This document shows positions 1-11,527 of a stretch of 64,000 nucleotides of DNA, in pieces (position 1 is the stretch's first letter; each line of letters starts with the position of its first letter). The DNA is from Paroedura picta (lineage: Eukaryota > Chordata > Lepidosauria > Squamata > Gekkonidae). Below the pieces are notes generated by a model. The model searched no databases. It saw only the letters and a program-made list of their open reading frames with translations, and had not been told where the DNA came from. Location: assembly GCF_049243985.1 (NCBI RefSeq), contig NC_135386.1, positions 11,431,328 through 11,495,327 on the forward strand, in the 5' to 3' direction. The translations under genes and the position numbers were made by a program.

Positions 1-977
1 GTCACCCAGTGATGAAGCTTCACATGTTCAGGAACTCAAACAATTGAAGCATCCAAGATAAATATTTCCAGGGGCATCAAAATTGAAAAGATTGACTCAA
101 TAGGCAAAACATATTTTTGAGAATGGATCAGCATTTTGGAAATAGATTATCCATTTCACAAAAGGATTAGTAGTGAACAAAGTAGAAATTGACCATATTT
201 TAAATCATAACTTTTTTTCAAAAAGAAGTTTAGAAAAGTCTTTTGCACACCTTTGATCCAGATTCCAATTACAACCTGCAAGCTAAAATGTGCAATAATA
301 AGAACTCAGAATCAGGACCAAATGGTAGTGGATAAAATGAAGAATAACAATGTAAAGCCACCTTCAGTGTCCATTGGTGAAAAAATGGGGTATAAATAAA
401 GTAAATAGATAAAATTAAATAAATATAAGGATGACACAATCCAACAGGTATCCTGAAAGCGTCTTTTCTTTTCTTTTTTTGCACCAAGACAAATGTGGTT
501 GCTGTTGGGCATGGATTCAAATTCAACAGCTTTTCACAATTCAAATGATCAGTCCACAAGACTGAATTTCCATGTGTAAATCAAGAGAAGATCTTCATTC
601 AATCTATATTGTAGAGCCTATCTAGATCTCATCCCCAAATCACTGATACATCTTCATGCAACATATGAACCTTAACCATTCTGAGCAGACACTTTTTATG
701 GCTAAATTCCAAAGATTTTAGAGCTGTGGATGATCATGCCCAGATGATTCCTAACACATCAAGAACATGGTGAGCATTTATAGAACCCACTCAAACGTCC
801 TGAAAAGGGCAACTATTTCTCTTGTTAAAACTGAGCTCCCCACCTCCCCCTTCCATTCTTTCCTAGAAACATAACTAGAATCTCCATAGTAATGAAGGCA
901 AAGATATGAAGCTGTAAGAAGATGAGAACTAGGCAGCCTTGCCAAGGTGTAAGACATACATGACTATTATTTGTGCA
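1..977. other. Intergenic, no feature recognised
   Basis: This is AT-rich single-copy-looking sequence. I see no conserved coding frame, tRNA, hairpin or recognisable repeat. The reading frames present are short and have no family resemblance. Confidence 0.5.
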
Positions 978-1287
978 TGACAATGTTCCAGCCTAGAAGA
1001 AGAAGAAGAAGAAGAAGAGTTGTTTCTTATATGCCGCTTTTCCCTACCCGAAGGAGGCTCAAAGCGGCTTACAGTCGCCTTCCCTTCCCTCTCCCCACAA
1101 CAGACACCCTGTGGGGTGGGTGAGGCTGAGAGATCCCTGATATCACTGCCCGGCCAGAACAGTTTTATCAGTGCTGTGGCGAGCCCAAGGTCACCCAGCT
1201 GGTTGCATGTGGGGGAGTGCAGAATCGAACCTGGCATGCCAGATCAGAAGTCCGCATTCCTAACCACTATACCAAACTGGCTCTCAG
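978..1287 (-). mobile_element. tRNA-derived SINE with (GAA/TTC)n tail
   Basis: Read on the - strand it begins at about 1287 with a tRNA-like head (GCCAGTTTGGTATAGTGGTT resembles an A box) and a B-box-like stretch near 1215 (GGTTCGATTC). A body follows that mentions the usual CACAGGGTGTCTGTTGTGGG block. It ends in a (TTC)n tail, seen as (GAA)n on the + strand at 996-1018. The same family occurs at 44502-44780 and 47197-47470. The exact family name is not certain. Confidence 0.8.
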
Positions 1288-4060
1288 CTGTCCAGCACAG
1301 CATAATGTTTGTGAAAATAAGGGGATATTTGTTTTTAGTCATATAAATATGCTAAAAGCCTATTTATTCAAGTGATTTGGCAACAGACACTGAAAACATA
1401 AGAAAATCTGATTAAACAGAAACCTGTATCATAGACTTTTTACTGACTGGGGGGAGGGGTTGGAGAAGAACCACAGGCTGCAACTATATGCATATTTACT
1501 TAGAAAATAATCCTTTGAATTGTGAGCAATATTTCTGTACATGAAATCAAGACTTAAGTGTGAGGTGGAGAACATGAATAAACGAATTCTAATAACTTGA
1601 ACGGAAGGGTAGATTCAACTGTAGTCTCTATTAATTCGATTTTCCCAATCAGAGCCAGGATGCCCCAATTAATTTCTAGAGTGAGAGGTATAAATACATC
1701 ATATAACTACCCTATCAAACTTGCTACCACAAAACGATGGTGATGACCATTAACTTAGAAGTTGTGTAGGTATTTTTTTTAAAGGAACAAACAATTCATG
1801 AAAGATTGAACTGCGTAGAATACTCCACATGCACAGCAAATAAGACTTTGGACATTAGACACTGAGGAACAAAGACAACAGAAATCATACTCTATGCACA
1901 TGTTGGTAGAGCTGACCATTGTTAGAAACAGTTTGTTGAATTAGATGGATTTTGGTTTGATTCTCTAAGGAAGATATTCTTCAAATGTTTAGCCCAAGCC
2001 AGATCGCAGAACATAGGTCCAAAAGCCTTTTCCTCCAATAATGCGTCTTTTTAGATAGCCTTTTCCTTGTATTTAAAACTCGTGGTACTACATGCTAGCA
2101 GCTATAGACGAGGCAATGGCATTAGAAGAGCAGAAGAACAACACAGCAGTATCTTTGTGATTGTGTCATAAAGGTATACTGAAGGAATCCTAAAAAGGGC
2201 AGAAGAACAGAGCAGGATCTCTGGCCTCCTCCTTAAAGCCACCCAACAGACAAACCTGAAGTCGAAACCCTTCCCGAGTTCCCCTCTTCCCAAATCACAT
2301 TGGAGTGGCGTGACTCCAAGGATGCAGCCCCACCCATCCACCAATGCAAGGAGGATCACAAAGGGAGCCCAGTGCTGCAGGAGAGGGAGGGGGGCAATCC
2401 ACGTAAGACTTAACAGCTGGAGAAGGTCGAGGCCACCTGCTTTGGGTTTTTGTCCCCAAATTTAATAACCACAGTTATCAAGAATGAAAAGGTCCCTGAA
2501 AGTTCTGCCTGATGTAGGTGGGGAACCCTGCTGACAAAGGGGGAGGTCACATACTGCTACTGCCACAGCCTGGGACAGGGACTGCCACAAACCCACAGCT
2601 ATAACAAGGGAACAAGCCTGCCTGCATCTCTGCATTGATAGGAAACCCATCCAAGGCCAGCCTTATGCATTCAGGAGAGCTGGGTCCATTTTTTGAAACT
2701 GAATGGCCCTACTCAAAGGAAGAGCCCTGCAGTCCCCCAAGAAGAGACTGTGGGAAGGAATTAATTTCCTGGAGCCGTCTAAAGACGGTTTGTACTTCAA
2801 GGGGGGGAACAGCAGCCAAATTCTCCCAATCAAAGACAGGACCTTTCAGAAATTGTGATGATCTTCTGTGAATTGCTGCTTCACGGGTATTTTCTTTTTT
2901 TTTTTTTAGGGTGGGGGGAGGTTGAAGAGGAGAGTTGCTTCCAACCAGATCAGGCAAAAAGCACTTATTTGCCTCAAATTGGCGGCTAAAATGTGCCAGA
3001 AGAGAAAGACTAGGCCAAGCTGAGCGCAGTGCTTTGTGTTACCATGGGAACAGAATGCAGATTTCCCCAATTGCTTTTTTATTTGCTAGACATTGTAATA
3101 CATATTATGTTTCAACTCTGGGGTTTTGCAGCGAGGTAAAGAATCCTTTATGAATGTTAACCATTCAGGCAACTTGGAGATGGGGGGGGGGGGACTCAAG
3201 AGAGAAAGACCAAGAAAAGTCCCAGCAGTTAAAACAGGTAGTTTGTATGCAGGCAGAGTCTCAATGTTAAGGTCTGGCCCTATGAACCAGGCCTCATTCT
3301 ATTCAGAAACTCTCCCTCATTTCTGCTCCACTTCACTCTGCACAGAGACCCCCCAACTCTACACAAAAGCAGCTGCCAAGGCCCATGAAAAGTGATCAAA
3401 TTATCAAGAACTTGACCTCACAGAGGGGGCAGAATTTGGGGGGGGGGGAGAGAGAGAGACAGAGGCCTGCCGCAAAACCCAAGGAGGAGCCTGTGAAGGG
3501 GGGGGGGGCATGGAGATAACTTCCAGATGCTAATGGGCTTTCTGGGGTTGATGCATAGAATAATTTGATCAGGAAGCATTGTTAGCAAGAGTGCAGTCCA
3601 CAGTCTCCCTGCACACTATACATACACAACTGACCCCCCCCTCCCGCTCCCCCCCCCAACCTGTCTGCGGCCGTCTAACAGACCGATCAGTCAGCAGACC
3701 TTTGAGGAGAATTCCGAGACACCCTGAAGAGAGTGAATATTTTTTTAAATAATGCATTTCATTGATATTTTTCTTGCTCTCCTTCTGCACTGCTATTGCC
3801 CTCCCTCCATCCCCAATGACTCCGGCCTTTCGATTGCCTTTTGCGAAGTAACTAACTCACAACACAAACCGGTAGCAACAACAAGCAGAACAGCAAAACT
3901 CGGAGTAACGGAAGGATACCTGTGTGGCAGGGTTTGCAGGAAGAGATCCTCAAACCTTCATCAGGTGGTCAGCCATGGTTCCCCTTGGGGGGAGATCTGT
4001 CTGTCCAGCTTGCCTGCCCTCCCCTTCTTCCGTCTTGTGCCTCTGAGCTCCAAGAAGCCT
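1288..4060. other. Intergenic stretch with homopolymer tracts
   Basis: I recognise no gene or named repeat here. There are several G/C homopolymer runs (for example 3182-3193, 3438-3448, 3498-3508). The right part leads into the miR-9 hairpin and may contain downstream parts of its - strand primary transcript, but I see no clear exon. Confidence 0.4.
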
Positions 4061-4151
4061 GGGGAAGTCATTTCTACTTTCGGTTATCTAGCTTTATGAC
4101 AGCTGGATAACACTCATACAGCTAGATAACCAAAGATAGAAACGGCCTTCC
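4061..4151 (-). ncRNA. MIR9-3: microRNA precursor miR-9 (MIR9-3 locus)
   Basis: On the - strand, 4136-4114 reads the complete 23-nt vertebrate miR-9-5p, beginning TCTTTGGTTATCTAGC. Positions 4097-4076 read the 22-nt miR-9-3p, beginning ATAAAGCTAGATAACC. The two arms pair into a hairpin with a short loop at about 4098-4113. The flanks (GGCCGTTT before, AGTAGAAATGA after) resemble human mir-9-3. miR-9 is a neural microRNA that acts in the cytoplasm with Argonaute and tunes progenitor proliferation and neuronal differentiation. Paralogue assignment rests on POLG lying about 21 kb away in divergent orientation, as I recall for human MIR9-3. The mature sequence alone cannot separate miR-9-1, -2 and -3. 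The host transcript would run from higher to lower coordinates, and its exons are not identifiable by eye. Confidence 0.97.
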
Positions 4152-4379
4152 TGCTTTCCAAGCAGAGCTCCCCCCTCCTCCTTCCCACTTCCCAAGCTGG
4201 GGAGGGAGGAGAATAAGGCCGGGGGGAGGGGGGGTGTCGGATCTTCGTTCTGTCAACGAGAAAAGAAAAGGAGAAAAATAAAAATAAGTTTTTTTACAAA
4301 AAGAAAAAGGGAAAGAAGAGTGAGGAGAAGAAGAAGGCATGCATCTCCAGCGCACTCGTGGGTTCGGATCTGCTCTGCC

Positions 4380-4850
4380 CCGGGAGAGGAGCCCGTGCCT
4401 GGGAGAGAAAAGGGCATGCACGGATCGGCCCCCCACCTTCTCGCGCGGAGTCGCCTCCTGGTTCGCGCGCGGAGCTCAGCCTGCCAGGCTGGCCGCCGGT
4501 CTGGCCCCCTTTCCCCGGGCCAACTTCTATAACTCGCTTTCGAATGTTAATGACCCTCGTTGGGAAGTGACGTCAGCGCGGCTCGCACCAACGAGGGCCC
4601 GCGCATTCAAATCGCGGCTCTTTCCCGCCTCCGGGGCGCCGCGGGGTTTTCACAACTCGCGGTGCACGCTTCGAGCGCGCGCCAACTCTCTCTCTGTCTC
4701 GCGCTCACACGCGGCCCGTGCCGATGGCTTTGCAGGCTTCTCTCCGCCCGCTTTGCATTTATTGGCCGCCTCCGCTCCTCTGCTTTTGGCTTATTTACAG
4801 GATCGGGTCCGGCCACTCCCGGTTGGAAGAGCTTTAGAGTTTACCCTAAG
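4380..4850 (-). promoter_or_regulatory. CpG-dense block upstream of miR-9 with CRE
   Basis: This GC-rich, CpG-dense segment begins about 230 bases upstream of the hairpin in the direction of miR-9 transcription. It contains a perfect CRE palindrome (TGACGTCA, 4568-4575) inside a stem of two perfect 10-bp inverted repeats (CCCTCGTTGG at 4554-4563 and CCAACGAGGG at 4588-4597). A promoter or enhancer of the miR-9 host transcript is the simplest reading. No TSS can be placed from sequence. Confidence 0.5.
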
Positions 4851-5067
4851 GTGACCAGATTGTCACACTTTTGAAGGGACATCTGGGGCTACCTGGCCAA
4901 TTGTACTTTTGTTGCAATTAAAAATATATATATTGCAATACTATTTTTGTGTTCTATGAGTTCTATGAAACTTTTTGTTGCTCCACATAGACCAAATTTT
5001 AAATCAAAACCCCCCTCCCCCGGGTCAATGGTGTCCTGCTTTACCAATGTTAAAATCTGGTCACCTT
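4848..5067. mobile_element. Short non-autonomous DNA transposon, 10-bp TSD
   Basis: The ends are perfect 12-bp inverted repeats, AAGGTGACCAGA at the left and TCTGGTCACCTT at the right. The element is flanked by an exact 10-bp direct repeat AGTTTACCCT (4838-4847 and 5068-5077). The 220-bp interior is AT-rich with no coding capacity. A 9-11-bp duplication fits a Mutator-like origin better than hAT (8 bp), but the family is not certain. Confidence 0.75.
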
Positions 5068-5351
5068 AGTTTACCCTTAAATCAGGAGAAGCCTCTCCTC
5101 CTCCACCAATCTCGATGGCTCTTAAAATCTTAATTTCTTAGCAGCGACACCACTTCGCTCTCCAGCCTCGCCCGTGCCCTGCGCTCACCCCACCTCCGTA
5201 AACAAAAGAGACGACTTCTGGGGGGGGGGGGGAGATGCATATTTTAAGTGGGGAGCCTCGCACAGTTCGAGATCATTTTTTTGTTCCAAGTTGTCTCCAT
5301 GCGGTTTTGAGGGAGGCATTTGCTGCAAAATATGAACCAGCTGATTTTATG

Positions 5352-5432
5352 ATCATAAAATCATAGAGTTGGAAGGGGCCATACAGGCCATCTGCTCAAC
5401 GCAGGATTAGCCCTAAGCATCCTAAAGCAATG
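5352..5432 (-). mobile_element. CR1 LINE 3' end fragment
   Basis: It contains the CR1 3' terminal motif on the - strand (seen as ATCATAGAGTTGGAAGGG on +), followed by the 'ggcc-tgta-tggcc' block and 'ctgcgttgagca' in reverse. It is about 80 bp, 5' truncated, and lacks coding sequence. Confidence 0.8.
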
Positions 5433-7011
5433 ATCACCTCGTCGTCGCCCCCCCCCCCCCACGGATGCCACTTGATTTTAAATCTAGGTGCTTTTACAGG
5501 ATGGGGGGGGTGCAAATGGAAATAATCAGCATCGGGTTTGGGGGAGGGATTTCCCCCAAAGTCTTTCATCCTTGCCTTTTGGCACCCCCTACCCTTTTGT
5601 TCCTCTGTATTTAGAAGACAGCCCGCCCTTTTTTTTGGGGGGGGGGGGCAAACAATGTGCCTGCAGTGGGAGAGCAAAGAACAGAAAATGTGATCATCCG
5701 CAGAGATCTTGTACAGCCTCAACTGAATTGCTCTTTTCATTCTCAAGCCAAGATCGGATGGCAGAGATGTACTTTTGTCCTGTGGTTACTCGCCCTGAGC
5801 CAACCGGGAAGGGTGGGCTATAATAATAAGATAAAATAATCACTACTAACAATGGCGGTTGATTGACTCAAAGGAGCTGCATCCGCAGTTTCATTGCCTC
5901 CTTTCCTGTGCCAAGTAGCCAACGGGCCCAGCAGGGTCTCTGTCTTCAGCCCATCCGCTTTCCCCTAAGGCCGAGTGGGCTGAATTGATCAGGTTTTGGC
6001 TGGGAGACAAGCGAGGAATAGCTACACAGCACTGCTACACTTGAGAAGCCGACTGTGGTTTGACGGCAGAAGAAGAAGAAGGAGGAGGAGGAGGAGGAGG
6101 AGGAGAAGAAGGCTGACAAGAGACACATTAACAGCTCTTTAAAGCCCTTATCTCGAGTCTACTTTACAGCACAGCTCAGGTGATTGGTTTATTATTAATT
6201 ACTATATTATTGCCCTAATTTTAAGTCCCTGGACTCTGACTGGCGAGGGCCCAGCCCCTTCGGTCTCCCCGGGCTGCTAGACGCGGGCGGGACGATCCCA
6301 GCCTGGTGCTGGGGTCGAGAAAGAAGCCAGTGCCGCTTGTATGTGAAAACAGCTCCAGCAGATCCTCTCTTCTTGGAATGGGCGAGGGCAGCCTTGTTTA
6401 TACGCCTCACTGCTAGCTGGTTCGCGCTTTCCCTTTCTATACACACGCGGCTCCACACGTAGGAACAATAGTATATAGAGAGATATCTCTCTGGCTTGTT
6501 TTCTTGTTTCTGGGCTTCTGCACACGGCCCAGAGCAAGATTCGGCGGTTTTAATCCTCCAGTGAAATGAAATATACATTAACTCGACATTTCTTCATGAT
6601 CCACATACAGGCTGGTCTAAGGAAGGAAGGAAGGAAGGCAGGCAGGCAGGCAGGCAGGCTGTGAAGACCCGATCCTAAATACATTTCTCTGCCAATACAT
6701 TGGATGGGTTTTGCAGGGATTTATTTCCTGCCTATGTTCCCTTTGGATTGGAACCATAAGGGAATAAAAAATACCTCCTCAGACCAAAACATTGCACTTA
6801 ATCGAGGCAACCGTTCAGGTTCGGGGGGAGGGGGGGGCTGGGGTTCAGCCCCACCTCTGAAACCGAAAGAGATTAAAACCGAATGGGAGTTATCCGTTGA
6901 AATCCATGCACTTCTCGATAAATGGGTTGTAGATTCGAGGAGAGGTTGTGGAACCGAATTCCAGACTCATCTTTAATCGGCCTTTAGGTTTGCGTTTAAA
7001 GGCCAGTTGTC
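5433..7011. other. Intergenic stretch between miR-9 region repeats
   Basis: It holds a LINE-tail-like fragment near 5768-5840 (CGCCCTGAGCCAACC), a (GGA)n tract near 6070-6110, (GGAA)n and (GGCA)n tracts near 6619-6658, and an AT-rich homeobox-like cluster near 6183-6215 (TTTATTATTAATTAC). There is no coding exon. The 6120-6240 part looks like possible conserved non-coding sequence, but only an alignment could say. Confidence 0.35.
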
Positions 7012-7093
7012 GAAGGAAGGAAGGAAGGAAGGAAGGAAGGAAGGAAGGAAGGAAGGAAGGAAGGAAGGAAGGAAGGAAGGAAGGAAGGAAGGA
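7012..7093. repeat. (GGAA)n microsatellite
   Basis: This is an almost perfect tandem GGAA/AAGG run of about 82 bp. Open reading frames through it (GRKE repeats, or PSFL on the other strand) are artefacts of the repeat. Confidence 0.95.
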
Positions 7094-7785
7094 GAAACAG
7101 GCACAGGGAGAAGGGAGGGAGGGAGGAATTCTAATTCATCATCCCACAAGTCGCATACACCCCAATCAGCTAAGAAGTCAGATGACATTTCTAAATACAC
7201 TCCTAAGCCCTTTCTATCCTGAAGATTAAATAAATCGATTGACCCCACTATTCTGCCCTGACTCAATGACAAGGGTCGGGAGGCTTCCAAAGACTTCAGA
7301 CAGGCGTCTAAACTCAAACGAGGCCCTCGCAGACTGCGAAGAGGGTCGCGGGGCCTGGATTTAGACTCTTTCAGCGCCGTTTTAAGACATCCTCCACTAA
7401 CCTGGCACAACATGCAGGTCTGCATTTCACTGGTGAGGGCAGGGAGAGCAGGAGGAAGACCTGCAGTGGTTCAAGGCATTGACTGGATGTGTGTGAAATA
7501 TCCGGACAAAGGACTCTTTCCGTGCATAAAAATGCATGCAAAGCACCTTCGTTCCTATGCCCAGAGAGAGAGGGAGAGAGGGGGAGAGAGAGAGAGACGA
7601 ACAGGGGTACCGATCCGGCTGTAGGGAATGTGCGTCCGCCGAATCTAAATCGTGTGCTTTACACAATTAGGACTCCCATCTACGAACCGCCCTTGCCGTG
7701 TCTGTTGCACACACACAAACACACAAATAAAGAAACACACACTAACCCCACCAGGGCCGCTAGCTGGTTGGTCTGTGATCTAGAT

Positions 7786-7908
7786 CAGGGGTAGTCAACC
7801 TGTGGTCCTCCAGATGTTCATGGACTACAATTCCCATGAGCCCCTGCCAGGGGCTCATGGGAATTGTAGTCCATGAACATCTGGAGGACCACAGGTTGAC
7901 TACCCCTG
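7786..7908. mobile_element. Palindromic hAT-like MITE (CAGGGGTAGTC ends)
   Basis: This is an almost perfect hairpin. CAGGGGTAGTCAACCTG at the left is mirrored by the right end CAGGTTGACTACCCCTG, and the centre is CCCATGAG...CTCATGGG. The flanks ATCTAGAT (7778-7785) and ACCTAGAG (7909-7916) agree at 6 of 8 bases, as expected for an aged 8-bp hAT duplication. It has no coding capacity. Confidence 0.85.
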
Positions 7909-8420
7909 ACCTAGAGAGCCAAGCAGCTCGGCCAGCCAGCTGGATCCGGCCCACAGGTTTGCTGCGGCCTTCCGGAGGTCTCGGCTGTCTGCTGGCCTTG
8001 GCTGCCCGAGCCCACCGCCGCCCCCCGGTCTTGAATAGCCCCCACGCAGGTGCGTCTCCGAAGGCTGCTTGGGGCGGGTGGCCGTCTGGCTCTTCTTCCC
8101 TGACGGGAGGAAGGCGGGCGAGAAGGCCCTGGCCAAGGTGCTGGAAACCGGCCGCCCCTGCCTCCCTCGCCCCATGCAAAGGGGAGTCAAGAGTCTTTCC
8201 GCTCTCTTGCCAAGGGGACCGATTTCGATGCGGAACGAACCGATTCTTCTCCGCAAGAGGAGCAGCAAAACCCCCGGATCAAGAGGCCCGCTTTTCTGCC
8301 ACCCCCCCCCCCCCCATGTCCAAAAGGCCCTCAAATTGTCTTCAGGACACGAAGTTGAGCTCCTCATCTCGAGAGAGACTCCACAACGCAGTCCTTGGAA
8401 CGAGGGAAGGAGCCTAGCCC

Positions 8421-8530
8421 GCACACAATAGGTAATGCCCTTTCAATGCACTTGAGAAGTAGATTTTCCTCTTCCGCACAGGAGCATCCAGCTGCCAAAG
8501 CACATTGAAAGGGCATTATCCTGTGTGTGC
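8421..8530. mobile_element. Palindromic MITE, family 2 (copy 1)
   Basis: The left arm (GCACACAATAGGTAATGCCC...) and right arm (...GGGCATTATCCTGTGTGTGC) are imperfect inverted repeats around the TTTCAATGCACTT / AAGCACATTGAAA core. A second copy lies at 10051-10170. The superfamily is unassigned. Confidence 0.75.
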
Positions 8531-8921
8531 AGAATAACCCTCCCAGTCGTCGGGTCTGGGTTGCCCTCGACCGGCCCTTTCCCGGGGCTTCCCCGCGACC
8601 TGGCTTCCCGGCTCGGCTGGCCGGCCAAGAACTCTGCGCGGGAGGCGGGAGGCATCGGGGGCCCTGGAGGGAGGGGGACTGGGCCGCGGAAAGGGCTTTG
8701 CTCTTCCGGAGATAAGCGGGGGCTCCGGCAGGCCTTTCCCGGGAGCCTGGCGGGGCGGCAGTTTCTGCTGCCGGGCATCTTGGGGGCTTCGTGCCGAAAA
8801 GAAGGGATGTTTTTTTTTTTGGGGGGGGGTGTTTAGAGGGAGCAGGGGGTCACATTCCGGGGGGCAGCGGGGAGCCGATCCCAGCCCGCCCGCCCGCCCG
8901 CCTGTCGGAGTGCAAGTGCGG

Positions 8922-8923
<2 letters not shown>

Positions 8924-8959
<36 letters not shown>
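8924..8959. repeat. (CA)n microsatellite
   Basis: Tandem CA of about 36 bp followed by CGTGTGTT, so a short CA/TG palindrome forms at its end. Confidence 0.9.
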
Positions 8960-8962
<3 letters not shown>

Positions 8963-10050
8963 TGTTTGAACCCGACCAGCCTGCCCTTCCCCCTTCTCTC
9001 CTCGTGAAGCAGCCTGCCCGGTCTCTTACCCGCAGCCTCAAGACCCACAAGGGCCCCGCCGCGGAACCCGAGGCCAGAGCTGCCGTCAGCCGTCGAGCCA
9101 TGTGGCTGCCCGCTGGTCCCTCCGACCCGGCCTGGGCAGCGACCCCTCTTCCTTGCCTCTGACGTCGGGCCTGCTTTAAGGGGCTGGGGTGGGGGGTATT
9201 TTTAGCCCACCTCGAGGAACACCATTTCCTGGGTGGGCAGACTAAGGTGACACCCCCCCCCCCCGCGCTAACAGTGTCCGTGGGTGGGTGGGTGATGCAA
9301 TGCATTTCCCAGCCTTGAGGAAGGGACCGGTGTGAGCAACGGAGGGGCAAGACGGGGTGTGTGAGTGGGGGGAGGATCAGGGTCCTGTCGAGGGCGGGCA
9401 GGAGGAAGATGCTTTCCTTTGCCCTCCGGGCTGCTTCAGGGATGCCGTGAAGCGAGCAGACGCCCCAAACACCTTCTCGGGCTCCCTACCCGCTCTTGCA
9501 GGCATGTAGATACGGAGGCATCTACACCGAGGCGGTGGCCTACTCAGCGCCGTTGGTTCTGGTGGATTTACCAATATTAAAGAAAAAAGGGAAAATCCTA
9601 CTGACCATCAGTGGCCACGGAAGGAAGCACGAAATGCCTGCAGATAACAGAAACGAGGCAAAAGCTGAGCCAAGTCCAAGATACTGTCACTGCGCTGCTA
9701 CTTAGAGCCATGCAAGCAGATGGACAGGATAAAAACGGTGACGTGTGTGTGTGTGTGTGTCTCCTAGGGGGATGTCTAAAGTCTCCAACATTAAGTAGGG
9801 TCCTCCTAATGCAAAAGGAAACCGAGTACAACGGTTGGTACAGGACAGGTTTGATCCTGCACCTACATAATCTCACATGCCACGTTTGCAAGGCGAAGCA
9901 TCTTGCAAAACGAGTTGGAGTAAGAAACAGCAACAACTACAACTATAAAAGATCCACCAGCACCCTGGAGATTCCACGTGTGTTTGAAATCGCTTGCTAT
10001 CCTTCCGAGGCATTTCCCTGGCGGTGCCGGCAGGCTCTGCCCAGGGGCCC

Positions 10051-10170
10051 ATTCCTCACACGCTGGATACTGCACTTTCAATGCACTTTAGAAGTAGATT
10101 ATCCCGTTCTGCACTGGGAAATCCATCTGCAAAAGCACATTGAAAGTGCATTATCCTATGTGTGCAGAAT
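10051..10170. mobile_element. Palindromic MITE, family 2 (copy 2)
   Basis: It has the same architecture as 8421-8530: TGCACTTTCAATGCACTTT on the left mirrored by AAAGCACATTGAAAGTGC on the right, with GTGTGCAGAAT at the outer right end. The arms still pair over most of their length. Confidence 0.75.
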
Positions 10171-11471
10171 ACGAATAGTTGCCTGATCCCAAATCCGCCT
10201 CCAGGTGATTTCCAGGAGGGCTGGTCTTCTATGGGTGGCCTCCACGGCCAGCCTAGAGCCCCGCAGTGCTCCGGGAATCCCAGAAGGAGCAACTCGAAGC
10301 TCCCAGCTTGCAAAGGGGGAGCCATTCCAGTCTGGGCAGGAGGAAAGAGCAGCTGGGTAGGCAGGTCCCGGCAGTAGACCGAGCGGAGCAGCTTGATCTG
10401 ACAGGGACGTTTCCAAGAATGGCACTCATGTGTCCCCTTCAATGGCCTGGGCCTATCGGGATGAACGTCTCCGCGTATCTCAAGGCCATCACCCACCACG
10501 CCCACCCTTCCCCATGATCTCCCCCTCCCCCCCCACAAGAAACACCAGCCAGCATCATCAAGGCGCTTGGCCTGCAGCCCCTCCCCACCCATAGATGGCT
10601 GCCTGTCCTGGGCTTGGTGGGGGCTGCTCTGCCCCCATGCCTCGTACCCCCTGGAAGCGTTGGGTGGGCTGGGCGGCAGCAACAGAGGAAAGGGGGCCAT
10701 GGGGCAGGGGCTGGGGTAGAGCGGCCAAGGCCAGCAGCCCTGGCAAAAGAAGATCTGGGGTGCCACTGGCCTCCTCGCAACGCCCCCCACCCCCACCCCG
10801 CAACCCCCTCCCCTCATTGTGGACAAGCCGGTTTCCCTCCCCCCCCCGGGCCTGCCACGGCTCTGCCTCTGCCTCTGCCTCTCTTGCTTCTTCAGAGCCC
10901 CCCACCCCCACCCCTTCACCCCCGCGGAGCTCGGCTCCCGGAGCAACTTTCTCTCGGCGCCTTCCCAAGTCCGACGTGCCCCCTCCCCCCTCCCCTCCGC
11001 CCGGACACCGCGGGCACCCACACCTCCCGCCCCCTCCCGCCCGAGCCCACCTGGAGCCCCCTTTCCCCCGAGGGGGGTCGAGGATGGAGGCCCTACCCCC
11101 CCCCCCGCAGCCCTCCGGCCCTTACCCGCGGCGGCTCCGGGGCGACGGCGCTGGGGGAGCAGGAGGCAGGCGGGGGAGGCGGCCATCCTTCGGGGCGGGC
11201 GGGCGAGGCGGGGGCGTTCGGCGGCGTCGGGATTCCGGCTTCTCCGCCGCTGCGCTTCGGTGGGGGGCGGCGGCGGGGACGGGGCTGGCGTGGGCCGGCC
11301 GGCCTCCCTCGCTTCCTCCCCGCCTGCCTGCCTGGCTGCCTTGCTTGCGGCCGGCCGGTTCCGCGCAGCAGCCAGCTCTGACGGGCGCCCAGGCGGCTGC
11401 CTCCGCGGGCAGGCTGAGCCCGCACTGACGTCACAGCAGCCGCCGCCGCCGCCCGCCAACCGAAGCAGAGC

Positions 11472-11527
11472 AGGGGAGGGAGGGGGAGGGAGGGGGAGGG
11501 GGAGGGGAGGGGGAGGGGAGGGGACGG
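11472..11527 (+). other. G-quadruplex-forming tract
   Basis: A run of more than ten G blocks of three to five bases, separated by single A or AG, stands on the + strand just beside the CRE at 11426-11433. It meets the usual G3+N1-7 rule many times over. Confidence 0.8.

Larger units (their letters stand above)
7917..9550. promoter_or_regulatory. GC-rich, CpG-dense block
   Basis: This is long GC-rich sequence with many CpGs between the miR-9 hairpin and POLG. It includes an embedded MITE (8421-8530) and a (CA)n run (8924-8959). It lies on the presumed path of the miR-9 host transcript. Promoter or enhancer function is inferred from composition only. Confidence 0.3.

Noticed and set aside
4122-4436. 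Frame overlapping the miR-9 hairpin
   Set aside because: The conserved feature is the hairpin itself. The frame is proline- and serine-rich by composition, without similarity to a protein.
7012-7425. Frames across the GGAA run
   Set aside because: Microsatellite artefact in both strands.
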